Shown here: in pieces, positions 1 through 6,211 of the stretch
Layout of the letters: every line of letters begins with the position of its first letter
How positions within the stretch are numbered: position 1 is the stretch's first letter
Source: JBBDRV01 sp040905285
GTDB lineage: Bacteria > Bacteroidota > Rhodothermia > Balneolales > Balneolaceae
Direction of reading: 5' to 3'
DNA length: 9,820 nucleotides
Assembly: GCA_040905285.1 (NCBI GenBank)
Contig: JBBDRV010000060.1
Span: 1 to 9,820 of the forward strand
Position numbers and translations under genes: made by a program
Notes under the pieces: generated by a model
What the model was told of the DNA's origin: nothing
The model's input: only the letters and a program-made list of their open reading frames with translations
Database searches by the model: none

Positions 1-2
1 GT

Positions 3-128
3 ATTGAGGTTCCCGTTTCACAACGTCAGATGATGCTCCCTACAGGCTCGTCGTCTCAAATCATCACATTTATCACACATCAAGCCCAGACCCGGCGTGG
101 CAGGTTAACACGAAAATACGAACGATAA
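3..128 (+). CDS. possible 3' end of an upstream gene (partial)
   Basis: A reading frame is open from the left edge to a TAA at 126-128, one base before the ATG of the next gene. The 41 residues are polar and basic near the end and match no family I recognise. An open stretch this short occurs by chance fairly often (roughly one time in eight), so the tight spacing to the next start is the only argument for it. If it is not coding, bases 1-129 hold nothing else that I can identify. Confidence 0.15.
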   Translation: MEVPVSQRQMMLPTGSSSQIITFITHQAQTRRGRLTRKYER

Positions 129-129
129 C

Positions 130-1236
130 ATGCGAATGTTCCTGATGAGATGCCCACTTGTCCTGACTGCCGGTTTATTACTGGTTTCCTGTGCAAACCA
201 GGAAAACGGCTCTGACGGTGACGTGCCGGCTTGTATAAATGAAGCTGAAGCTGAAGAGCACCCCGGGTTCTCTTTTCAGGGTGAATACTCCGGCATGACC
301 CGTCTGGAATATGGCGGAGAACGCGTGGAGGCAGGTCTGCAGATAGCTGTATACGGTGAAAACAGATTCAGAGCCCTGCTGCACCCGGGAGGTCTGCCCG
401 GCGAGCATATTGGTCCCGAGGGCACGGGAGTTCTTGAAAGAGCCATTGAACTGGAAGGGTCCTATGAAGACTATACCCTGCATCTGGATGCGGTTGATTA
501 TCCGATAAGCGTGCGGAAGATCCATGACCATTTTACCGTTCTTGATGAAGATTTCAATTACCTCGGACATCTGAACCCGATTCAGCGGTCAAGCACCACA
601 TCCGGCATGGAAGCGCCGGACAACGCCGTACAGCTTTTCAGCGGATTTGAAGCCGATCTTGCCGAACATTGGGATGAAGATTCGGAAATGGACGGCAATT
701 TACTGAAACAGGGTGCCAGAACAGCTGAGAAGTACGGTGACATGCGTTTGCACCTTGAAGCTAAACTCGGATTCCTGCCGGATGAATCCAGCGACCGCAG
801 AACCAACAGCGGGATCTATATACAGCGGAAGTATGAAATCCAGATCATCGACTCTTTCGGAACGGTACCTCACCCGGGGAGTAATGCTTCTTTATACGAT
901 GAATATGCTCCCGTCTTTGACTCCTCTTTCCCCCCTCTTTCCTGGCAGACATATGATGTCTATTTTCGAGCTCCGAGATTTGACGATCAGGGCAACAAAA
1001 CCGAAAATGCCCGGGCTACTGTCTATCTGAACGGACTGCTGGTTGTCGATGACGGGGAACTGGAAGAAGGTACCGGAGGCGCAGCCTCCTATGAGGAAAC
1101 TCCTGAAGATCTGATCTATCTGCAGCGTCATACAGGTCCTGTTCGTTTCCGGAATATCTGGCTGGCAGAGGAAGAGTATTCCCCGCCGGGCGCTTCCAGA
1201 CTGGTGCCTGAGACATTGCCACCACAAAGGCGCTGA
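130..1236 (+). CDS. secreted lipoprotein with DUF1080 (3-keto-disaccharide hydrolase-like) domain
   Basis: The 368-residue product begins with a basic n-region and a hydrophobic stretch ending in LLLVSC, a lipobox with Cys21 as the likely lipidated residue; M3 and M6 are alternative starts. Residues 22-150 form an acidic N-terminal region I do not recognise. From about residue 155 to 350 the sequence reads as a DUF1080 domain (PF06439, concanavalin-like fold), with the hallmark NSGIYIQ at 226-232 followed by YEIQIID, a WQTYDVYFRAPRF strand, and a GPVRFRNIWL strand near the end. Family members include hydrolases of 3-keto-glycosides, but many are uncharacterised, so the substrate is not known. 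It lies 136 bases before a lipoprotein dehydrogenase on the same strand, which suggests joint periplasmic work on oxidised sugars. No clear Shine-Dalgarno is visible. The domain call is firm and the enzymatic role is inferred. Confidence 0.85.
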   Translation: MRMFLMRCPLVLTAGLLLVSCANQENGSDGDVPACINEAEAEEHPGFSFQGEYSGMTRLEYGGERVEAGLQIAVYGENRFRALLHPGGLPGEHIGPEGTGVLERAIELEGSYEDYTLHLDAVDYPISVRKIHDHFTVLDEDFNYLGHLNPIQRSSTTSGMEAPDNAVQLFSGFEADLAEHWDEDSEMDGNLLKQGARTAEKYGDMRLHLEAKLGFLPDESSDRRTNSGIYIQRKYEIQIIDSFGTVPHPGSNASLYDEYAPVFDSSFPPLSWQTYDVYFRAPRFDDQGNKTENARATVYLNGLLVVDDGELEEGTGGAASYEETPEDLIYLQRHTGPVRFRNIWLAEEEYSPPGASRLVPETLPPQRR

Positions 1237-1372
1237 AATGGGAGCGAAACAATCCGCCGCAGCGCTCAAACAATTCCGGCCCAATGATCAATCCGAATGC
1301 TCCACTTTATTGTCAGCCCTCTGTCAACTCGTTGCCGACCTCAACCCACACCAAAGTCATAATTACAGATAA

Positions 1373-3193
1373 ATGAACAGAATCATCCGCCTTCTCTCCT
1401 CTTGTTTTGCCTGTACAGTAAATTCCCCCGAACCCTCAGCCCGGATCCTGTCCTTTCGGCGGATGGCTGCATTTTTCTTCTCACTGTTCATTTTGGCCGG
1501 TGCAAGCTGTACGTCACCGCCTGATAACGGGCTTCCCCCCGGGGATCGGGATAACGGCGGTCTCGTCCTGCCGGACGGGTTTGAAGCCGTGGTTGTTACA
1601 GACAGCATCGGTCCGGGCCGGCACCTGGCTGTAAATGACAACGGGGATATATACATCAAGTTCAGAAATGCCTCTGAAGATGGGAGTATTGTTGCGCTGA
1701 GAGATACAACAAACGACGGCAGAGCCGACATCATTGAAAAATTTGGACATTTTGACGATGTGGGCCGTTTCCATACAGAAATGAAAATCCATAGCGGCTA
1801 TCTTTATTTAAGTACAAATCTGAATGTCTACCGTTATAAACTGACACCGGGTCAACTACTCCCTGAAAGTGAAATAGAGACTATTGTTATCGATGATCAT
1901 GAACACGGGAATCATTCGCACATCGGCAAACCCCTTTCTTTCGACAACAAGGGGACAATGTATGTAGCGTTCGGGGCGCCGTCCGACGCCTGTCAGGAGC
2001 CGGACCGAACGCCGTCGCATCCCGGTCAGGATCCCTGCCCCGAACTGGAAGAGCACGGAGGTATATGGGCATTTGATGAAAGCAGGCCCAATCAGACACA
2101 GGCCGACGGATTTAAGTTTTCATCCGGTATCAGAAGTATAGTCGGGATGGACTGGAATCCGGTGGATGAGCATCTTTATCTGATGCAGCACGGCAGGGAT
2201 TTTCTGTTCAGACAGTGGCCGGAATACTACACACGCTGGGACAGTGCATTGCTGCCTGCTGAAGAATTTGTGAAAGTAACGGAAGGGTCAAATTTCGGGT
2301 GGCCTTATTGTTATTATGACCAGTTCCAGGAAAAAAAGCTGTTAAACCCGGAGTATGGCGGCGACGGACGTATTACAGGAAGATGCAGTGAGTTTGACAA
2401 CCCCCTTATCGGATTCCCCGGGCACTTCGCACCCAACGATCTGAAATTTTACAGGGGCAGTCAGTTTCCCGATCACTATAAAAACGGGGCCTTTATTGCT
2501 TTCCACGGTTCCACAATCCGGAATCCCTATTCTCAGGGCGGTTATTTTGTTGCTTTTGTACCATTTCAGGATGGAGTACCCTCCTCTGAGTGGGAAGTTT
2601 TTGCAAACGGCTTTTCGGGGGTTGAGTCCATTGTCAATACCAGTGATTCTGACCACAGGCCCACCGGCCTCGCAATCGGTCCGGACGGTTCTTTATATGT
2701 ATCTGATTCTGTTGACGGCAAAATATGGCGTATCATGTATAAAGGAGACAGGGAAAATTTCGGGGAAGAACAGCTTGAACGAATGGCAGAGGAAAAACTG
2801 ACTGCCAATAACATTCGCACACCTCATGAGGCGGATGATGACCTTGAAAAAGGGCTCTCCCAGGGTGGCGAGACCATCTATCGTACGTACTGTTCCGCCT
2901 GTCATCAGCCTGACGGTCAGGGCCTGGCCGGACTTTTCCCTCCGCTTGCCGAAACAGACTGGGTGACGGGAGATAAAGAGCGCCTGCTGTCAGTTATTAT
3001 CAGAGGGCTGGAAGAGCCTATTGTAGTGCGGGGTGAAGAATACCATAGTCTGATGCCGGAACACAGCTATCTGACAGATGAAGAACTTGCACAGGTTTCC
3101 ACTTATATCCGGCAGAATCTGGGGAACAGTGCAGGTCCGGTAACGCAGCGCGAAGTCAGTGAGATCAGGCAGATGTTAAACAGCCGCAATTAA
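1373..3193 (+). CDS. sorbosone dehydrogenase-like beta-propeller fused to C-terminal cytochrome c, lipoprotein
   Basis: The product is up to 606 residues. A hydrophobic segment, AAFFFSLFILAGASC, ends in a lipobox-like site at Cys46, so export and lipidation are likely. Residues about 55-460 resemble the soluble aldose / L-sorbosone dehydrogenase beta-propeller family (PQQ-type), including HGRDFLF, NFGWPYCYYD, and RPTGLAIGPDGSLYVSDSVDGKIWRI near the end of the propeller. Residues about 495-590 are a class I cytochrome c: CSACH at 507-511 binds haem and Met561 in SLMPEHSYLTDEEL is the likely sixth ligand. The expected role is periplasmic sugar or alcohol oxidation, passing electrons from propeller to haem and on to the respiratory chain. 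The start is uncertain: ATG at 1373 gives a long 30-residue n-region, whereas ATG at 1463 would leave no positive charge before the hydrophobic core. The PQQ cofactor is inferred from the family. Confidence 0.85.
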   Translation: MNRIIRLLSSCFACTVNSPEPSARILSFRRMAAFFFSLFILAGASCTSPPDNGLPPGDRDNGGLVLPDGFEAVVVTDSIGPGRHLAVNDNGDIYIKFRNASEDGSIVALRDTTNDGRADIIEKFGHFDDVGRFHTEMKIHSGYLYLSTNLNVYRYKLTPGQLLPESEIETIVIDDHEHGNHSHIGKPLSFDNKGTMYVAFGAPSDACQEPDRTPSHPGQDPCPELEEHGGIWAFDESRPNQTQADGFKFSSGIRSIVGMDWNPVDEHLYLMQHGRDFLFRQWPEYYTRWDSALLPAEEFVKVTEGSNFGWPYCYYDQFQEKKLLNPEYGGDGRITGRCSEFDNPLIGFPGHFAPNDLKFYRGSQFPDHYKNGAFIAFHGSTIRNPYSQGGYFVAFVPFQDGVPSSEWEVFANGFSGVESIVNTSDSDHRPTGLAIGPDGSLYVSDSVDGKIWRIMYKGDRENFGEEQLERMAEEKLTANNIRTPHEADDDLEKGLSQGGETIYRTYCSACHQPDGQGLAGLFPPLAETDWVTGDKERLLSVIIRGLEEPIVVRGEEYHSLMPEHSYLTDEELAQVSTYIRQNLGNSAGPVTQREVSEIRQMLNSRN

Positions 3194-3268
3194 CCGGCTG
3201 GAAACGTTCTGAAAAAGAAATAAGTTTATGCCAGAGCACAAAAGATCCAACTGCTCTGAGAGACAGCT

Positions 3269-4621
3269 ATGGCTGAGAATCTAATGGACGATCTTTCACT
3301 CGAATCAGTGAATGACTATGTCAGGAAACGGGATCCGTACCAGACTGAATTCCAGCAGGCTGTCCATGAAGTGCTGAAACAGGTTATCCCCTTTATAAGA
3401 GGAAATAAAAAGTATCAGCGCCCCGGACTGATTGAACGTCTGCTTGAGCCGGAAAGGACCCTCACTTTCAGAGTTCCCTGGGAAGATGACCATCGCCGCT
3501 ATCATGTAAACCGTGGTTACCGCGTTCAATTCAACAGCGCCCTCGGCCCCTATAAGGGCGGGCTCAGGTTTAGCCCGTCTGTCAATTTCAGTGTGGTCAA
3601 GTTTCTGGCTTTTGAACAGATTTTTAAAAACAGCCTGACAGGACTGGCTCTCGGTGGCGGCAAAGGGGGATCCGATTTCAATCCGAAGAGCAGAAGTGAT
3701 GCAGAGATCATGCGTTTCTGCCAGAGTTTTATGAATGAGCTGTACCGGTATATTTCGAACGACATGGATGTTCCTGCAGGTGATATCGGGGTCGGCCAGC
3801 GCGAAGTCGGCTATTTATTCGGCCAGTATAAAAGGTTGACAGCTCAGTTTACCGGCGTTATAACAGGCAAGGGGCTCGCATACGGTGGCAGCAGGCTTCG
3901 AATGCAGTCAACGGGGTACGGAGTGCTCTACTTTATCCGTGAAATGCTGAACCGGAAGTCAAACTCTGTCGAGGGCAAGACAGTGGTTATTTCCGGTTCC
4001 GGAAATGTAGCCCAGTTTGCCTGTGAAAAAGCCGTTCAACTTGGTGCAAAAGTGATCGCCATGTCTGATTCCGACGGCTATATTCTGGACAACAAAGGCA
4101 TTACCAAAGAGAAACTGGGTTATATAAAGCACCTTAAAAACGTCAGGAGGGGAAGGATCCGAGAGTATGCAGATGAGTATGACAGCAGATACAGCAGCGG
4201 AAAACCGTGGAAGCTTGAATGCGACATTGCCATTCCGTGTGCCACGGAAAACGAGATTGATCAAGAGGATGCACAGGCGCTGGCAGACAATCATGTATTG
4301 TGTGTAGCAGAGGGAGCCAATATGCCCTGTACCGACAAGGCCGTTGACATTTTTTATCGCGAGGGAATATTATTTGCACCGGGAAAAGCCTCCAACGCCG
4401 GAGGAGTCGCCGTCTCTGGTCTGGAGATGAGCCAGAATGCCAGAAGACTCTCCTGGAGCTTTGATGATGTTGACGAAAACCTTGTTGAGATCATGCAGAC
4501 AATCCATGAAAAATGTGTGAAGTTCGGAAAAGAAAATCATGGAGTTGATTATGTGAAAGGTGCAAACATTGCCGGTTTTATAAAAGTAGCCGATGCGATG
4601 ATCGCTCAGGGGCATGTGTAA
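3269..4621 (+). CDS. gdhA: NADP-type glutamate dehydrogenase (class I hexameric)
   Basis: The protein reductively aminates 2-oxoglutarate with ammonium to glutamate in the cytosol. Its 450 residues match the 445-450 typical of the class I hexameric enzymes such as E. coli GdhA. Visible landmarks are PYKGGLRF with substrate-binding Lys96, GGGKGGSDFNP with catalytic Lys132, DVPAGDIGVGQREVGYLFGQY, and a Rossmann SGSGNVAQFACEKA followed by AMSDSDG; Ser/Asp at this last position is usual for NADP-preferring members. The conserved C-terminal GANIAGFIKVADAM is complete and ends in MIAQGHV. The gene stands 75 bases after the dehydrogenase and 274 bases before the cysteine leader ORF, so it is probably a separate unit. 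Its final codons are the first copy of a 44-bp tandem repeat. No strong Shine-Dalgarno is visible. Confidence 0.96.
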   Translation: MAENLMDDLSLESVNDYVRKRDPYQTEFQQAVHEVLKQVIPFIRGNKKYQRPGLIERLLEPERTLTFRVPWEDDHRRYHVNRGYRVQFNSALGPYKGGLRFSPSVNFSVVKFLAFEQIFKNSLTGLALGGGKGGSDFNPKSRSDAEIMRFCQSFMNELYRYISNDMDVPAGDIGVGQREVGYLFGQYKRLTAQFTGVITGKGLAYGGSRLRMQSTGYGVLYFIREMLNRKSNSVEGKTVVISGSGNVAQFACEKAVQLGAKVIAMSDSDGYILDNKGITKEKLGYIKHLKNVRRGRIREYADEYDSRYSSGKPWKLECDIAIPCATENEIDQEDAQALADNHVLCVAEGANMPCTDKAVDIFYREGILFAPGKASNAGGVAVSGLEMSQNARRLSWSFDDVDENLVEIMQTIHEKCVKFGKENHGVDYVKGANIAGFIKVADAMIAQGHV

Positions 4622-4716
4622 TAACCGTGACCGGGTGAGCGATGATCGTTCAGGGGCATATGTAATAACCATGACCGGGTGAGCGATGATCGTTCAGGGA
4701 CATGTGTGACCGGGTG
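4595..4716 (+). repeat. 44-bp tandem repeat, 2.8 copies, including the gdhA stop codon
   Basis: Copy 1 (4595-4638) holds the last nine codons of gdhA, its TAA and 18 downstream bases. Copy 2 (4639-4682) is the same length and differs at only three positions that I count. Copy 3 (4683-4716) lacks about ten bases around the stop-codon region. The unit starts GCGATGATCG and ends GACCGGGTGA. Because 44 is not a multiple of three and the stop codon is in copy 1, the later copies are not translated with gdhA. This looks like a local duplication, probably from replication slippage. Confidence 0.9.
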
Positions 4717-4746
4717 GCGTGGTTGGGATTTAGCCGCCTACCTCAA

Positions 4747-4763
4747 CAGGAGATCTTCTCCTG
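4747..4763 (+). other. short perfect hairpin after gdhA, weak terminator candidate
   Basis: CAGGAGA (4747-4753) pairs perfectly with TCTCCTG (4757-4763) across a TCT loop. It is followed by AACTGATTTT rather than an immediate U-run, so it is a poor intrinsic terminator. It could still mark or stabilise the 3' end of the gdhA transcript. I see nothing else in the gap between the tandem repeats and the cysteine leader except a weak promoter candidate. Confidence 0.35.
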
Positions 4764-4822
4764 AACTGATTTTGGGTTGGAACTGCTTACACGAAACACC
4801 GTCAAATTAATTACTAAAAAAG

Positions 4823-4852
4823 TTGGTTTCGCAAAAATATGTTTTGTACATT
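4823..4852 (+). promoter_or_regulatory. weak candidate promoter for the cysteine leader
   Basis: TTGGTT (4823-4828), an 18-base spacer and TACATT (4847-4852) resemble a sigma70-type promoter, with 3/6 and 4/6 matches. Transcription would begin near 4859, giving an RNA leader of about 37 bases before the leader ORF start. The region is AT-rich and so easily yields chance matches, and a Bacteroidota-type -7 element is not clear. It is offered only because the leader needs a promoter of its own if gdhA transcripts do not reach it. Confidence 0.25.
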
Positions 4853-4895
4853 GAGACCATTGAATTTTTATTAAAGTGAAAGAACAAATTACTTA

Positions 4896-5015
4896 ATGAA
4901 GTTCCACAATAATTTTATCCACCTCTTTTGTCCGGCTGCCTGTGCATGTCTTTGTATGTGCGTATGTATGATTTGTCCTGCAAAAGGTAGTGGATATAAT
5001 TTTGATGAAAAATAG
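4896..5015 (+). CDS. cysteine-rich leader peptide (39 aa), attenuator sensor
   Basis: ATG at 4896 is the first start in this frame after an upstream TAA at 4872, and the ORF ends at TAG 5013-5015. The peptide begins MKFHNNFIHLF and ends GSGYNFDEK. Between these, Cys occurs at residues 12, 16, 18, 20, 22, 24 and 27: seven in sixteen residues, six TGT and one TGC codon (4929-4976). It has no domain, and the Cys spacing fits no metal-binding family I know. Its place fits a leader peptide: the Cys codons are followed by an RNA segment (4984-4993) able to pair with the 5' arm of a terminator 16 bases beyond the stop, upstream of a sulfur-assimilation cluster. By analogy with trpL and hisL, the ribosome would stall here when Cys-tRNA is scarce. 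No good Shine-Dalgarno is seen; GAAAG at 4878-4882 is distant. It could instead be a chance ORF in a TG-rich tract. Confidence 0.7.
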   Translation: MKFHNNFIHLFCPAACACLCMCVCMICPAKGSGYNFDEK

Positions 5016-5072
5016 TGTTAAAAGATTCTTCAAAAAGCCCACTGCCTTAAACAGGCAGTGGGCTTTTTTTTT
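4911..5072 (+). promoter_or_regulatory. putative cysteine-responsive transcription attenuator
   Basis: Four pairing segments can be read directly. Segment 1 (4911-4922, ending ATCCAC) pairs with segment 2 (4990-5001, starting GTGGAT): seven pairs, one mismatch, then four more, with the Cys codons in the loop. A shifted segment 2 (4984-4993, AAGGTAGTGG) pairs with segment 3 (5039-5048, CCACTGCCTT) over ten pairs including one G-U; this excludes the terminator stem formed by segment 3 and segment 4 (5053-5063). Expected behaviour: a ribosome stalled at the first Cys codons covers segment 1, so 2:3 forms and RNA polymerase reads on. A ribosome that reaches the stop at 5013 covers segment 2, so the terminator forms. 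Pairing is seen in the sequence; the regulatory behaviour is inference from trp/his attenuators. Confidence 0.65.
5032..5072 (+). terminator. strong rho-independent terminator upstream of the sulfurtransferase
   Basis: GCCCACTGCCT (5037-5047) and AGGCAGTGGGC (5053-5063) form a perfect 11-bp stem with loop TAAAC. Five As before the stem can extend it against the first Us. A run of nine Ts (5064-5072) follows. It lies 71 bases before the sulfurtransferase ATG and 16 bases after the leader ORF stop, so it blocks the sulfur cluster unless antitermination occurs or a further promoter lies in 5073-5143, where I see none that is clear. Confidence 0.93.
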
Positions 5073-5143
5073 AGCTCTATGCCCGCCGCCTGTTACGGAA
5101 GTGACCAAGAACTCTAACTAAACATAAAACCAGGTAATACACC

Positions 5144-5986
5144 ATGTCAGATACAACAACCAAAGATAAATATTTAGTCAGTACAGAATGGGCAGCTTCG
5201 CATCTTGAGGACAAGGATGTGAGATTTGTAGAAGTTGACGTTCATACGAAATCATATGATTCAGGTCATATTCCCGGAGCAGTCGGCTGGAACTGGAAAA
5301 AGCAGCTTCAGGACCAGCTTCGAAGAACCATTGCTTCAAAAGACGATTTCCAGGCTCTTCTGAGGGACTCCGGTATAGACACTGATACCACCATTGTTCT
5401 TTACGGGGACAACAACAACTGGTTTGCCGCATGGGCTTACTGGCTTCTGAAATATTACAATCACGACAAGTTGAAAATTCTCGATGGCGGCCGTAAAAAA
5501 TGGGAAGACGAAGGCCGGGAATTTACAACCGAGGTTCCCAAATACAATTCAACGGGATACACAATCAGTGGTGTAAATAAAAAATACCGGGCACTGCGGG
5601 ATGATGTCACCAAGAGACTGGGCCGGGATTCCACAGGTCTCGTTGATGTACGGTCACCTGACGAATTTACAGGTAAGATTCTGGCCCCTCCCGGTTTGAA
5701 TGAACTTTCACAGCGACCCGGCCACATCCCCGGAGCCAGCAACATCCCCTGGTCCAAGGCTGTAAATGAAGATGGAACGTTCAAAAGCATCGATGAGCTG
5801 AAAAAGCTCTACGAGGGCGAGGGAATAACACCGGACAAGGAGATCATCGCCTATTGCCGGATCGGCGAACGTTCAGCCCATTCCTGGTTTGTACTCAATG
5901 AATTACTTGGATACACCAATGTACTGAACTACGACGGTTCCTGGACAGAATGGGGTAACCTCATTGAAGCCCCCATTGAACGATAA
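5144..5986 (+). CDS. thiosulfate sulfurtransferase, tandem rhodanese (CysA2-like)
   Basis: This cytosolic enzyme of 280 residues moves sulfane sulfur from thiosulfate (or 3-mercaptopyruvate) to an acceptor. It has two rhodanese domains. The N-terminal one (about 10-130) is inactive, with Asp in VLYGDNNNWFAAW where Cys would be. The C-terminal one (about 165-275) carries the active loop CRIGER with catalytic Cys238, plus the rhodanese marks DVRSPDEF, RPGHIPGASNIPWS and NYDGSWTEWG. The CRIGERS loop and flanking residues closely resemble mycobacterial CysA2/CysA3 as I remember them, and differ from the CGSGVT-type loop of mercaptopyruvate sulfurtransferases. AGG at 5132-5134 is a weak ribosome site. 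It is the first gene after the cysteine leader and terminator, so it is the most direct target of the proposed attenuation. The sulfur donor in vivo is not settled by sequence. Confidence 0.9.
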   Translation: MSDTTTKDKYLVSTEWAASHLEDKDVRFVEVDVHTKSYDSGHIPGAVGWNWKKQLQDQLRRTIASKDDFQALLRDSGIDTDTTIVLYGDNNNWFAAWAYWLLKYYNHDKLKILDGGRKKWEDEGREFTTEVPKYNSTGYTISGVNKKYRALRDDVTKRLGRDSTGLVDVRSPDEFTGKILAPPGLNELSQRPGHIPGASNIPWSKAVNEDGTFKSIDELKKLYEGEGITPDKEIIAYCRIGERSAHSWFVLNELLGYTNVLNYDGSWTEWGNLIEAPIER

Positions 5987-6075
5987 CATTTAAACAATAC
6001 CTCATTACCAACTGGAGTCTTTAAACCGGAATTTTGCTCAATATCAGAATACATTCCCCCGAATTCAGAAAACCG

Positions 6076-6102
6076 CGGACAGCTCGCTGTCACAGACGTC
6101 CG
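6076..6102 (+). other. competing small hairpins in the sulfurtransferase-sulfite reductase gap
   Basis: The 225-base gap 5987-6211 has no convincing gene. Within it GACAG (6078-6082) can pair with CTGTC (6087-6091), or alternatively CGGAC (6076-6080) with GTCCG (6098-6102); the two foldings exclude each other. A GC-rich tract ending in CTCTTTT (6112-6127) follows. These may be part of a 5' leader of the sulfite reductase, but each stem is only five pairs, so this is weak. Confidence 0.25.
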
Positions 6103-6172
6103 GGCGTATTTCGCGCGGCGCTCTTTTCCGGGATTGCAGATATTGAACAGGGTAACGGCTTTAAAGACTCCA

Positions 6173-6178
6173 TATAAT
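6173..6178 (+). promoter_or_regulatory. candidate -10 box for the sulfite reductase gene
   Basis: A perfect TATAAT lies 33 bases before the ATG at 6212, giving a predicted start of transcription near 6185 and a short leader. No good -35 is present at 16-18 bases; TTGAAC at 6143 is 24 bases away. If real, it would let sulfite reductase, the methyltransferase and APS reductase be expressed independently of the upstream cysteine attenuator. Confidence 0.35.
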
Positions 6179-6211
6179 TATCAAAAGCACCAACCGAATA
6201 ACACCTGTTTC

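Noticed and set aside
178..1291. Minus-strand open frames opposite the DUF1080 gene
   Set aside because: They are shadows of a well-supported + strand lipoprotein gene and show no domain.
4953..4970. 18-base alternating pyrimidine-purine tract resembling Z-DNA or a simple TGTATG repeat
   Set aside because: It is accounted for by the run of TGT/TGC codons alternating with ATG and GTA in the leader ORF; a purely structural reading does not explain the matching terminator and antiterminator.
4972..5000. TTTGTC/TTGTCC and TATAAT looking like a sigma70 promoter that would make a ~65-base RNA ending at the terminator
   Set aside because: The TATAAT falls inside the Cys-rich leader ORF (codons for Tyr-Asn) and inside segment 2 of the 1:2 stem, which explains it. 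A separate small RNA cannot be excluded but is the less complete explanation.
4893..5108. Minus-strand open frame of 71 codons across the leader and terminator
   Set aside because: It runs through the perfect terminator hairpin and its T-run, has no family resemblance, and opposes a better-explained + strand leader.
4622..5143. SAM riboswitch or T-box in the gap before the sulfur cluster
   Set aside because: I see no SAM-riboswitch core or T-box sequence; the pairing segments here are explained by a translated leader peptide.
6134..6211. N-terminal extension of the sulfite reductase from TTG 6134
   Set aside because: TTG start, no ribosome site, non-conserved residues and overlap with a TATAAT box; starting at 6212 gives exactly the usual 570 residues.
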